DNA from: Gigaspora rosea
Taxonomy: Eukaryota; Glomeromycota; Glomeromycetes; Diversisporales; Gigasporaceae
DNA: 64,000 bases
Direction: 5' to 3'
Assembly (NCBI GenBank): GCA_003550325.1
Contig: QKWP01000839.1
Coordinates: 72,023-136,022 of the forward strand
In this document: in pieces, positions 14,345 through 25,499 of the stretch
Position numbering within the stretch: position 1 is the stretch's first letter
How the letters are laid out: every line of letters starts with the position of its first letter
Notes under the pieces: generated by a model
Told to the model about the DNA's origin: nothing
Seen by the model: only the letters and a program-made list of their open reading frames with translations
Database searches by the model: none
Made by a program: the position numbers and the translations under genes

Positions 14345-15766
14345 ATGGATATGAATAATATAAACCAAAACTTAAATAAATATTCAACAATAGCACGAAA
14401 GTTAGATAAGACAAACGTCAACACAGATGAAGGGAACAAGGAGAACTTTCCCTCAAGGAACGAGATGAATAGTGAACTTAATATTGCCTCTCCTCAGATG
14501 GATGGAAATCCAAACACTGGCGAAACGATTTCGGAAAATAACGATCGCTGGAACAATTGCGCATGATAAGATTGATGTTCAAGATTCAATAAATGACTTG
14601 AATAATAAAGGCTTGCAGGTTAATTACACAGAGCAAGCAGGTCAAGAACTACAGGAGAAAGGTGCACAGGGAAATAATACTGACACATCAGCAACACCTA
14701 AATGGTCAGGGTTTTTTACAAAGTTAAGAAGAGGAAAGGCTACCTTCTCAAAACAAAGACAGAGAGGACCTTTTAATACTAAACATGAAAATGCAGTAAT
14801 CTTTGACATTCAGATATTAGAAAATATTCCAAAAAATAATGTGGTGCTAGCTTTATATAATAAAATCGAGAAGAGCTTCTTGCAGCAAAACCACATTTTA
14901 TAAGAAGAAAATGAACCCATATTGAAATTGTTTTTGACAATGAGAAAAGGCAAAGACACTATGCTGAGGAGGGAATTGTACTCTTCAAGCAGATACTATT
15001 GGGTTATATGCCTGTTAATTTGAGGTGTACATATCTAGCAGTTAAGCTAAGAAATGTACCATTGGGTAGAAGAGAACTTATCTCAAGTGAAATTAAGCGG
15101 GCTTTCGAAACTTTTGGTTCAATAAAGTTAATCAAACCCTTGGTATATAAGGACACACCAGTGTGCTCAAATCAGTGGATTGTCTTATTTGAAACTACTA
15201 ATGACCATGGGCTAGAGAAGAGAATACCTAGACATACTTATATATGGAATCAAAAGGTCACAATAGAGTAGCAGTCAACATCTAAGCTATGTTTCTACTG
15301 TGATCAGACGGGGTATATAAAAAAGATTGTTACCAATTTAAAGATGCGATTGCTACCAGACAACAATACAAGCAGTTTAAGAAAAAGAAGGTAGAAAGAC
15401 ATAAAGAAACTGTAGAACAAAGCTTCAGTGAAGGAGATCCATACATTGAAACTAAGAAAGAAAGGTATGAAGCTAAAGCAACCCAGAGTGAAGAAAAGAT
15501 AATACAGAAAAAGAGTTAATGTCTCAGTCAGAAGAGAGAGATCTCGATGAAATAATTGCTACAGAGAAAAATATAGAAGAGAATTAAGACAATGAAGAGA
15601 TTAGTAATAGAAGCAGAAATGGAGAGACAATACAAGAAACTAGGCCAAACACTTTGATAGAACAGGAACAGGAAGCAACAACAGAAGAGGTTGTGGTACC
15701 AATGGATGAAGATGGTTTTGTAACAGTAACTCATAAGAAAAAAAAAATTAAAAAGCATATTAGTTA
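14345..15766 (+). pseudogene. LINE ORF1 (nucleic-acid-binding protein), broken
   Basis: The frame opens at ATG 14345 and is carried by successive frames (14345-14566, 14472-14903, 14999-15271 and an acidic tail to about 15766). It is interrupted by at least three frameshifts and a stop. The middle part (SSEIKRAFETFGSIKLI and following) resembles the RRM-like region of LINE ORF1 proteins. Behind it a CCHC zinc knuckle is visible but damaged: LCFYCDQTG keeps the first two cysteines, the histidine is now tyrosine, and the last cysteine lies in another frame. The order of RRM-like region, knuckle and charged tail, followed 80 bp later by an endonuclease start, identifies a non-LTR retrotransposon. 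Confidence 0.75.
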
Positions 15767-15847
15767 ATCAAGTCCTATACAAAAGGGTTAGGGTATACAG
15801 AATTGATAAAACAAGGGGAGGTAACCCTATCAATTAAATCTATCAAT

Positions 15848-16255
15848 GTCAAATAATAATATTACTGTCGCAACCCTAAATGTAAAGGGCCTTAACAACA
15901 GATGAAAACAACTTAAGACTTTTATATTACTTAAAACATACAAAATAGATATAATTATATTACAGAAAATGAATTTAGAAAAGAAAGAAACAAGTGAATT
16001 TATGTGAATTTATGAAATGTAATAGATATATGACTCTATATAGAGTTCAAAAATGGCTATTTTAGTCAGAAACAAGGAAATCAACTTGGAAAAAATTGAG
16101 AAAACTTTTAAGGGTAGAGTGAATGTAGATCATTTTTCAATAAAATCAGGTGCAAAAATTTTTCATGTAACATACTATTACACAAATGGAAATAGAATCT
16201 TCCATTATATACCAATACATATGTACGTACAGTATGTACTGTACATACTACGATC
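15848..16255 (+). pseudogene. LINE ORF2 start: endonuclease N-terminus, truncated
   Basis: ATG 15848 begins with ITVATLNVKGLNN and then TYKIDIIILQK, the opening of the LINE apurinic-like endonuclease (exonuclease-endonuclease-phosphatase fold; the family has LQETN at this place). In-frame stops and a shift follow. A further piece, VAILVRNKEINLEKIEKTF, is readable at 16053-16259. Homology fades near 16210. The next LINE coding segment (17672) seems to repeat rather than continue this part, so this is probably a separate truncated copy. Confidence 0.7.
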
Positions 16256-16259
16256 CTAG

Positions 16260-17671
16260 CTAGAGACAACTTACTTTTGCACTATGATCTAATTAACTTG
16301 GAAGTTATGTAACTGGTACAATAATTAGGTTTTATTGTATTTTTTATTTTTTTCATTTTTTTTTGAAAATAATCACAGTTAACCAGGAGAAATCCCAGTC
16401 ACGAATAAGTATATACTCTTTTTTTTTGCTTGTACTGTACTTTCATTTTGCTTGTACTATACTTTCATTTTGCCTGTACTGTACTTTTTTTCTTACGAAT
16501 ATGATTTTTTTCCTTTTTTTATATAGTATTGCCATCGTTATTCACTTTGTCACTTTACTGGTGTTGTTACTTTGTCACATTCATTAGTGTGGTGTTGTTA
16601 CTTTGTCGCTTCCGTGTTGCATTCGTTAGTGTGGTATTGTGTCGCATTTCCTTGTTATGTTCAGTTTGCTAGTGCACTGTTGTGTTGCATTATTAGCTCG
16701 CGTTGTGTTGGTTTCGTGTACTATATTGTGTCGTGCTGCATTTCAATGGTGTTGTCATACTGTTAATAATTTGGCATTTCGCTTGTCCTTCCTTAGTGTT
16801 GTAGGTCGTTAGAATTAAAATGTAGAGTGGGTTAGGGTTAGATAGAGTATAAGAGTTGGGGTTATATTTAGATACCAGTACTTATATGAATTTAGTTTAG
16901 TTGGAGATTAGGGTTAGGTTAGTGTTAGGTAATAAAGTAAATTGGTATTGCAGGCAGATGTTCATTATTAATTAAGTTTGTGGTTTTTGTAATAAAATGG
17001 TTTTGCATATTATAAATGTGAAATAAATACGAAATAATACTACAGTATATGAAATAATGATAAATAAATTATAAAATAAAATATAAATGATATCATATCT
17101 GATTTCAGATAAAAATAAGTAACACATTTACTTCAAAATATGTGATTCTATAAATTCTATATTTTGTAAAGTATATGCTTATTTACATAATCGCTTACCG
17201 GTAGATATTTATCAAAAAAAAGTGGTTTCATAATTAACAAATAAGTGACGTATTTTAAAAATATATGAATTTTTTAAATAGTAATTTACTATGTTAAATT
17301 ATAAATTAGAAAAATAAAATAAATTATTTTTCTCCTTTTTGCTTGTTTTTTATCGCTATATCTATATGTATAATGAGTCTAGTGTAGTATAATCAATTTT
17401 GATTGGATGATCATTTATTCTAGAATGTCGATTGAATAAAAAAATTTTTGTAATACTTAGGCAAATTTAAGTTAACTAGGCAAACTTTACAATATACACA
17501 TATAGGTTTTTTTTAAAATGCTACAATGGCTTAAAGTTTACTACCATAAATAGAAGGATTTGACCTACACGACACAAATTTTTAGCTAAAATTGATCGCT
17601 ATTTAAAAAAGTTTTATCAGTGGCGTATTTGTGAAACATAGGTAAAAAATTTTTTTGCACGACGATTCTAT
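16260..17671. other. Non-coding interval between two LINE fragments
   Basis: CT-rich sequence with a short tandem repeat (TGCTTGTACTGTACTTTCATT type, three units, about 16428-16490), then GTGTTGTT-rich sequence, then AT-rich DNA. A palindrome GTACAGTATGTACTGTAC lies near 16225-16245. No gene is supported. Confidence 0.55.
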
Positions 17672-18466
17672 ATGAAAATAATCTACATTCACCCTACTCT
17701 TAATAGAAGAGTTCTAAAAGCTATATTTACATTTAGACATAGAGCTTATCAGATCATCAATGTGTATGCACCACCAACAGTACAAGAGAGAAAAATTTTC
17801 TTGGATAATTGGAAACACAAATTAATAAGAACAAAATTAATAGGGTTCGGGTCCCATAGCTTAGTTGTTAAGTTCCCGTTCTCCCACAAACAAGATCAAC
17901 GGTTCGAGTTCGGCTGGAGGTAAATACTCTGTAACCAAAAATTGGAGCCTATAATCGGATGCGAAGCCCTGTGGCGAAGTCCATGTGAAGGTACATGCTT
18001 GAATCAAGGAATTCCCGGAAGGAAACCGATACGGCAGAGAGCGGGCACTATTATAGTGAGAAATGTGGAGAATGCCGTCGACGTTTGTGGAAAAGGATTG
18101 GCCTTGCCAATTATGGAATCACCTCTGGCACAAAAATCCAAAACCGGTATAGATGTGGGATCTACGTCCGTTATGGTAGAGATTACTTCGAGAGTAAAAT
18201 AGCCCTAAGCCTGAATGGATAAAAATAAGTTTGGTGTTACATAGTAACATTGAAAACCAGAAACTTTAAATAGGGAACCCACAGGCGGGTTCCAGGTATA
18301 GCAATTAGTAGGTAACCTGCGGGCGGAGCCTTTAAATAGACAATGACTAAAATTGTACGCGTGGCTAATTGTAGTCTCGTTGATATGTAAAATGTAATAC
18401 CCCCTATTTAATATAGGTTGTATACTTAATAAAAACCATGAGAGCAAAGAAGTCTCTCTATAAACC

Positions 18467-18500
<34 letters not shown>

Positions 18501-19027
18501 AAATAAAAAAGAAAACTTTAAAATAAAAATTAAAAAAAAAAACCCTTTAAAAAACAGAAAAAAAAAAAAAAAAAAAAAGAACAAAATTAATATTATAGGG
18601 GTAACTTTAATATAAATATTGACCAACAGTTAACAGAATAAGTAAAACAGTACCACATAATGACCTACAATAGAGAAACTTAAGGAACGCACAAATAATT
18701 TGGTTAATACAGCTATAGCGGCAATACAGAAACCTTTTCTTACCTTTTTTCAAACTACTAGAGATGGTCAGAGAATAGCAATGAGGCTAGACTACATATT
18801 TATAGATGATACATATGCTCAAAATTGCAAAAAAACAAGTACAAGATTTGGAAACTCAGACCACCTTTTGGTAGAATCAGAAATAAAATTTACTAAGTCC
18901 CCAGAAAAATCAGCATATTGGAAACTAAATATTAAAAGTCTAGAAAATAAAAATTTATATAAGAAAGTGGTTGAGATACTTAAAGAAGCAAGAACAGTCG
19001 AAAGGTGGATCAGGTCAAGTGTTAAAT
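17672..19027 (+). pseudogene. LINE ORF2 endonuclease domain, split by a SINE
   Basis: The 5' part (17672-17842) has FRHRAYQIINVYAPP, a typical mid-endonuclease motif. The 3' part (18593-19027) has AMRLDYIFIDD and then FGNSDHLLVE; SDH is the conserved C-terminal catalytic triplet of LINE endonucleases. The two halves are separated by the SINE at 17843-18577, and removing the SINE rejoins homologous sequence. Stops occur before and after, so the copy is dead. Confidence 0.75.
17843..18577 (+). mobile_element. tRNA-derived SINE (735 bp) inserted in a LINE
   Basis: The 15-bp target duplication AGAACAAAATTAATA is exact (17828-17842 and 18578-18592). The head is tRNA-like: an A-box-like TAGCTTAGTTGTTAAG (17857-17872) and a B-box GGTTCGAGTTC (17901-17911), a Pol III internal promoter. 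The body has two GC hairpin-like segments near 18275-18330, and the end is a long A-rich tail (18469-18577). Two overlapping ORFs of 75-86 codons inside are probably fortuitous. It must have moved with LINE machinery. Confidence 0.9.
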
Positions 19028-20510
19028 AAGTTCATTAATAAGAAGCTGGGCCCAACCTAGAGCTCCCGAAGAAAAGATCAACAGGCTAAATAAAAAATTA
19101 CAGACTTGAAAAGTAAAATTACTAAGGAAAGTGGAAATCCAGATTTGGAACTAATAGCAGACTCATATAAAGGTAAATTGCAAGAGGTGCTAACAAGCTT
19201 GGCAAATAAATAGCAGATTAGATCTGGAGCATGTTGGATAGAAGAAAGAGAAAATCTACCAAGTATTTTTTTATGAGATACAAGATAAGACATAGCTTTC
19301 TGTTACAGATAAATTTAGAATCCCAGATGCACCAGATGTTATGGACCACTTATGGACCCAAGAGAAATTTTAAACTATATCAAAGAGCAACACGCAGAAT
19401 TGTATGCTGCTAAATGTGTGGACTGGAGTATAATAGAAAAGTTAACAGGTGACTTGAAACAAGCTACAGAGGAAGACACAAAAAACCTGCTAGTAAAAAT
19501 CACAGAACAGGTGATCTTGAATTTACCAAGTAACAAAGCCAAGGTATAGATGGACTAATTTATGAGTTCTACAAGATAATAAGAAAAGAGTGTAGCAAAG
19601 CTTTAGTAGAAATTTTTAATAAATTACTTATATCAGGAATTCTACCAAACTCATGGTACAAAAATATTATTTCTTTAATTTCAAAAAAATTAAAATTTAG
19701 AGGATGTAAATAACTAACGCCCTCCTATATCGTTAATCAATAGGGATGCAAAAATTTTTATGAAAATTATAGCAGTTAGACTCAATGAAGTTTGCAAAAA
19801 AATTATAGAATCACTCACATCAACAAGTTTTGTTAAGGAACGATCAATTATGAATACAGTTCTGGATATTGTTATAACAATGCAAAACCAGAATAACCAG
19901 ACCTCCCCATACTGGCTGCTTCTGCTAGATCAAAAGAAAACATTCAATCATGTTAACTATGAGTATCTGTAGAAGTTTTTGAAAGCAATAAATTTTGATG
20001 GTAATTTTATTAGGATTATTCGAAGGCTTTTTAAAGAACAAAAAGCTTATATTATAAATGCAAGCAAGCTATTAGAACTATTTAGAATTAGTAGAGGGTA
20101 CGACAAGATAACCCAATTTCACCTCTCTAGCCTTTGAGTCCTTTTTAATAATGCTGAACAAGAAACTAACAGGCATTCCAATAAAAGATCTAAGATTCAA
20201 AATCACTGCTTATGCAAATAACTTAACAGTAGAAATAGCCTTACAAGCAGAGTGGAGCATCCTTAATAGCCTAATAAGAAGTTATGAAGCAGTTTCTAAT
20301 GCCAAGATCAATCTGTTCAAGTCTGTTTTGGTTCCACTTACCATGAATGCAAAACGTTTTGAAGAAGAAGAGACTAGAAAATTTAAAACTGTTAAAAAAA
20401 ATGAATCTATTACTATATTGGAATATAGACTTAATAAGAAAGGAAAACTAGAAAGTAGCAGTTGGCCCGAAACTATTAAAAAATTAAAGCACTAATGGAA
20501 AGGAAAAAAG
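19028..20510 (+). pseudogene. LINE ORF2 reverse transcriptase domain, inactivated
   Basis: Readable RT segments lie in changing frames: a linker (about 19080-19550), FVKERSIMNTVLDIVITMQN (19832-19891), motif A region LLLLDQKKTFNHV (about 19915-19953; the family has LDQEKAFDRV), and the motif C region at 20205-20222 reading AYANNL where active enzymes have YADD. Both catalytic aspartates of motif C are replaced by asparagine. Several stops and frameshifts are also present, so it is certainly non-functional. Confidence 0.8.
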
Positions 20511-20558
20511 GACAAAATTTATTATTTAGGGAAAAATCTTGATCGCGAAGTTACTAAT

Positions 20559-20782
20559 TGTGGCAGCTTATGCTAAAATTGGCTTATGCTAAAATCTGGA
20601 GTCTCAATTTAAATCTATAATACCTACTAAAATTCACATATACTCTTTTATTAATAATCTTAACCCTAACTCTAAACAAACTATAAAAAAAAACCCCTAA
20701 AAAAGCCCTCTAAAATTTTATAATTTCTTAATAAAATAACTTAAATTTTTAGCATAAGCCAATTTCAGCATAAGCTGCTACA
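20559..20782. mobile_element. MITE inserted in the LINE (5-bp CTAAT duplication)
   Basis: The element is 224 bp with ends TGTGGCAGCTTATGCTAAAA and, inverted, TTTCAGCATAAGCTGCTACA. Each terminus carries a short internal duplication (CTTATGCTAAAAT twice on the left). It is flanked by CTAAT (20554-20558 and 20783-20787). The same structure recurs at 55567-55796 and, decayed, at 38510-38691. Confidence 0.8.
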
Positions 20783-20799
20783 CTAATTATATCAAAAAT

Positions 20800-21960
20800 T
20801 TGGTATGTAGCATATTTAATGCCCCCAACTACAAGCAACATGCAGAAATAAATGAATTATTGTTTTTATGGATAAAGAATAAGTCCTAGAGTAGAAATAT
20901 TATAGTGAAAGATACAACATGAAGATTTAAAAGCACCTATGCTAAAAGATATGTTAGATGCAAGGCTTCTCCAAATTTGTAAAATTATGGATCAGTGAGA
21001 ATTTATGAGCTAAAGCAAAATGTAAGTTAATCATAGCAAAATTATGGAATAAGAAACAAATCACAGTTAAGGAAGCACTGAATATAACTTCAGTCAGAAA
21101 AAGGCATGGCCAGAAAAATAGATATAGTATCTAAAAGCATGGAGAAAGGCAGAAGGTACTGACTGTACTAGGGGAACAGAACAAGGGCCTTGGAGCCTAG
21201 AGAATATAAGAATAATCAATAGGGAGAAGAATATTCAGTAAAGAATACAGTAGACTTCTTTTATAGAAAACCTACAAGATTGGTCACTTCACAAAGAAAT
21301 AATAGGGAAGACAAGAGCAATGCAGAACTATGGAGTTGGCAAAGAATAAAATAGGTTTTGAATAAAGGAAAAGACATCTTCTAGTGGTTCTAGCATAGGA
21401 CCCTACCTTTAGAAGTTAGAACAAAGCACTTCTTGCAAGATAGAGAACTATGCATTGTGTGTGGAGAAGAGGAACAAACCTTTGAGCACTTAGGTATTAA
21501 GTGCAAAATAACTCAGAAGATCTTAAAAACTGCATACAGTCACTTGAAAGGTCCTAGAGTAACTTTTTCAAAAAACATTAGAGATATACTAACAGCAGAG
21601 AACTTAGAAGACTTGGAAAACAAACAAAGAAGAAACACAGTTCTATGGTTGCATATAAACACTTTATATGAAATCTGGTACTGCTTCACTCAGGCAAGGT
21701 GGGGTGGAAGCAGCTACCCAGAGCCAATCCTGCCATACTAATTAAGAATAGGATTAGGAAAGAATTTAAGGTATTAGGGTATAGAAAGGGAAAGAACAAT
21801 AGTATGAAGAAATGATTCTAAAAAACCTGGTAGAAGGTTAAGGAGTCAGTATAGTTGTAGCACGTAAAGTGTTAATTTTATTTGTATAAATTGTTTCAAA
21901 TTTGAATAATGTACACCATTAAGCATTTTCCATTTGGAAAAAAAATTAATAAATTAAAAT
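20800..21960 (+). pseudogene. LINE ORF2 C-terminal region and 3' UTR (copy 1)
   Basis: After decayed thumb and connection sequence, 21433-21741 is open (102 residues, no ATG; the track start is CTG/TTG-like). It contains LCIVCGEEEQTFEHLGIKC, a Cys-Cys-His-Cys motif typical of the zf-RVT region at the C-terminus of LINE ORF2 proteins. The stop is TAA, followed by about 200 bp of AT-rich 3' UTR. From 21152 on, this sequence is exactly repeated at 23197. Confidence 0.7.
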
Positions 21961-22131
21961 TTAGTAATTATCAGATTATTAAATTGAATTCTATATATTT
22001 TGTCTGAGTTACAAGAATATTTCTTTTTATTTTGTAATACATTTGAAAATTACTAAGTTTCTCAATGGCAAATCTTTTAATTGATGTCAATACCCTTTAT
22101 TTTATTATATGATAGGATTATGTTTTTATAT

Positions 22132-22225
22132 TAGAGTAAATCTATTTGTTACTGGCAATGACAGTCCTGTGCTAATAAGAATAAAGATCATATGTAATGT
22201 TACACCTGATTGTGTAACATAAAAT
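22132..22225. repeat. Partial copy of the 28065-28414 MITE family
   Basis: AGAGTAAATCTATTTGTTAC, then GACAGTCC and GATCATATGTAATGTTACAC, match the left half of the element at 28065. The right half is missing. An identical second copy sits at 24177 because of the tandem duplication. Confidence 0.6.
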
Positions 22226-22279
22226 AAACGGCATTTCAAAAATATCATAATTAGGGTTCCAATCTATCAATTGGGTAAC

Positions 22280-23196
22280 TAGGGTTCCTACAAACCCGGA
22301 TCAAATCAAACTTTAGGTCAGATTTGGGTTTGATTTGATTTGAAATCAAACTCAAACCCAAACTATGATTAAAAAAATTATTTGAGTTTGATTTGAAGCA
22401 AACTCTTTAGTTAAATTTGAGTTTGGTTTGAATTTGAGTTTGAAGTTTGCAAACTAGTTTGAGTTTGAATAACATAAATATATTTTTATATTTTAAAAAT
22501 TTTTCTTACTAAGTTAATGGTACTTATCGACTAATTGAAAGTTGTAGAGCTTGTCAAGACGCATCCAATAGTGGTTAGATCACCCAAATCGGCCTAGTGG
22601 ATGGCGAGATATCGTCGAAAAACTATTGGGCGACTATATAAAAATCCGCGACGAGATTACATAGGCGAAATGTGGCGTCCTTCCATATAAAACTTTTTTT
22701 CTACTAAGCTAATGATACATGCCCACTAATTGAAAGTTGTAGGGCTCGTCGAGACGCATCTAACGGTGGTTAGATCATCCAAATCGGCCCAGTGGATGAC
22801 GAGATAACATCGAAAAACGATTGGCCGACTATATAAAATCTCTTATGTAAACAAAACATTGTTTACATAAGAGATTTTATTTAGTCGACCAATAGTTTTT
22901 CGACGATATTTCGCCATCCATTGGGCCGATTTGGATGATCTAACCACCGTTAGATGCGTCTCGACGAGCTCTACAAAACTTTCAATTAGTGGGCATGTAT
23001 CATTAGCTTAGTAAGAAAAAAAGTTTTATATGGAAGGATGCCACATTTCGCCTATGTAATCTCCGTCACAGATTTTTATATAGACGGCCAATCGTTTTTT
23101 GACGATATCTCGCCATCCACTAGACCGATTTGGGTGATCTAACCACCATTGGATGCGTCTTGACAAGCTCTACAACTTTCAATTAATCGATAAGTA
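22280..23196. mobile_element. hAT-like foldback element, truncated at the right by the duplication
   Basis: The element starts TAGGGTTCC after TGGGTAAC (22272-22279). The first arm, rich in GTTTGATTTGA-type repeats and carrying TGGTTAGATC blocks, folds onto the second arm around 22860 (TCTTATGTAAACAAAACATT and inverse). The right arm stops at the duplication junction 23196. Confidence 0.75.
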
Positions 23197-25241
23197 GAAG
23201 GTACTGACTGTACTAGGGGAACAGAACAAGGGCCTTGGAGCCTAGAGAATATAAGAATAATCAATAGGGAGAAGAATATTCAGTAAAGAATACAGTAGAC
23301 TTCTTTTATAGAAAACCTACAAGATTGGTCACTTCACAAAGAAATAATAGGGAAGACAAGAGCAATGCAGAACTATGGAGTTGGCAAAGAATAAAATAGG
23401 TTTTGAATAAAGGAAAAGACATCTTCTAGTGGTTCTAGCATAGGACCCTACCTTTAGAAGTTAGAACAAAGCACTTCTTGCAAGATAGAGAACTATGCAT
23501 TGTGTGTGGAGAAGAGGAACAAACCTTTGAGCACTTAGGTATTAAGTGCAAAATAACTCAGAAGATCTTAAAAACTGCATACAGTCACTTGAAAGGTCCT
23601 AGAGTAACTTTTTCAAAAAACATTAGAGATATACTAACAGCAGAGAACTTAGAAGACTTGGAAAACAAACAAAGAAGAAACACAGTTCTATGGTTGCATA
23701 TAAACACTTTATATGAAATCTGGTACTGCTTCACTCAGGCAAGGTGGGGTGGAAGCAGCTACCCAGAGCCAATCCTGCCATACTAATTAAGAATAGGATT
23801 AGGAAAGAATTTAAGGTATTAGGGTATAGAAAGGGAAAGAACAATAGTATGAAGAAATGATTCTAAAAAACCTGGTAGAAGGTTAAGGAGTCAGTATAGT
23901 TGTAGCACGTAAAGTGTTAATTTTATTTGTATAAATTGTTTCAAATTTGAATAATGTACACCATTAAGCATTTTCCATTTGGAAAAAAAATTAATAAATT
24001 AAAATTTAGTAATTATCAGATTATTAAATTGAATTCTATATATTTTGTCTGAGTTACAAGAATATTTCTTTTTATTTTGTAATACATTTGAAAATTACTA
24101 AGTTTCTCAATGGCAAATCTTTTAATTGATGTCAATACCCTTTATTTTATTATATGATAGGATTATGTTTTTATATTAGAGTAAATCTATTTGTTACTGG
24201 CAATGACAGTCCTGTGCTAATAAGAATAAAGATCATATGTAATGTTACACCTGATTGTGTAACATAAAATAAACGGCATTTCAAAAATATCATAATTAGG
24301 GTTCCAATCTATCAATTGGGTAACTAGGGTTCCTACAAACCCGGATCAAATCAAACTTTAGGTCAGATTTGGGTTTGATTTGATTTGAAATCAAACTCAA
24401 ACCCAAACTATGATTAAAAAAATTATTTGAGTTTGATTTGAAGCAAACTCTTTAGTTAAATTTGAGTTTGGTTTGAATTTGAGTTTGAAGTTTGCAAACT
24501 AGTTTGAGTTTGAATAACATAAATATATTTTTATATTTTAAAAATTTTTCTTACTAAGTTAATGGTACTTATCGACTAATTGAAAGTTGTAGAGCTTGTC
24601 AAGACGCATCCAATAGTGGTTAGATCACCCAAATCGGCCTAGTGGATGGCGAGATATCGTCGAAAAACTATTGGGCGACTATATAAAAATCCGCGACGAG
24701 ATTACATAGGCGAAATGTGGCGTCCTTCCATATAAAACTTTTTTTCTACTAAGCTAATGATACATGCCCACTAATTGAAAGTTGTAGGGCTCGTCGAGAC
24801 GCATCTAACGGTGGTTAGATCATCCAAATCGGCCCAGTGGATGACGAGATAACATCGAAAAACGATTGGCCGACTATATAAAATCTCTTATGTAAACAAA
24901 ACATTGTTTACATAAGAGATTTTATTTAGTCGACCAATAGTTTTTCGACGATATTTCGCCATCCATTGGGCCGATTTGGATGATCTAACCACCGTTAGAT
25001 GCGTCTCGACGAGCTCTACAAAACTTTCAATTAGTGGGCATGTATCATTAGCTTAGTAAGAAAAAAAGTTTTATATGGAAGGATGCCACATTTCGCCTAT
25101 GTAATCTCCGTCACAGATTTTTATATAGACGGCCAATCGTTTTTTGACGATATCTCGCCATCCACTAGACCGATTTGGGTGATCTAACCACCATTGGATG
25201 CGTCTTGACAAGCTCTACAACTTTCAATTAATCGATAAGTA
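23197..25241. repeat. 2045-bp tandem duplication, copy 2
   Basis: A repeat of 21152-23196, including the 102-codon LINE C-terminal ORF (here 23478-23786). It continues without a break into the rest of the foldback element's right arm, so copy 2 keeps the original right junction and copy 1 the original left junction. Homology at the breakpoint is at most one base. Confidence 0.9.
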
Positions 25242-25491
25242 CCATTAACTTAGTAAGAAAATTTTTTAAAATATAAAAATATATTTATGTAATTCAAACT
25301 CAAACTAGTTTGCAAACTTCAAATCAAACTCAAATCAAACTTAGTATAGTATTTGGGTTTGATTTGAATTTGATTATTTTTTATTTGAATTTGGGTTTGA
25401 TCTCAAACTTTATAAAATTTATAGTTTGAGTTTGGTTTGATTTGGGTTTGATCAAACTCAAATCAAACCCAGATCAAACTTCGGAACCCTA
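24325..25491. mobile_element. hAT-like foldback element, complete copy (1167 bp)
   Basis: The termini are TAGGGTTCC and GGAACCCTA, with the 8-bp duplication TGGGTAAC on the left (24317-24324) and right (25492-25499). Nearly the whole element is inverted repeat. Subterminal AAATCAAACTCAAA-type repeats and 8-bp duplications are typical of hAT non-autonomous elements. No transposase is encoded. Confidence 0.75.
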
Positions 25492-25499
25492 TGGGTAAC

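Larger units (their letters stand above)
21152..23196. repeat. 2045-bp tandem duplication, copy 1
   Basis: The unit starts GAAGGTACTGACTG and ends AATCGATAAGTA. It contains the LINE 3' end, a repeat fragment (22132-22225) and most of a hAT-like foldback element (22280-23196). At the right edge the foldback arm breaks off and the unit starts again. By eye copies 1 and 2 are identical. Confidence 0.9.

Noticed and set aside
17851-17920. A functional tRNA gene
   Set aside because: A and B boxes are present, but the acceptor stem does not close and the sequence runs on into a SINE body with an A-tail.
17942-18222. Two overlapping ORFs of 75-86 codons as genes
   Set aside because: They lie within the body of the tRNA-derived SINE and overlap in different frames.
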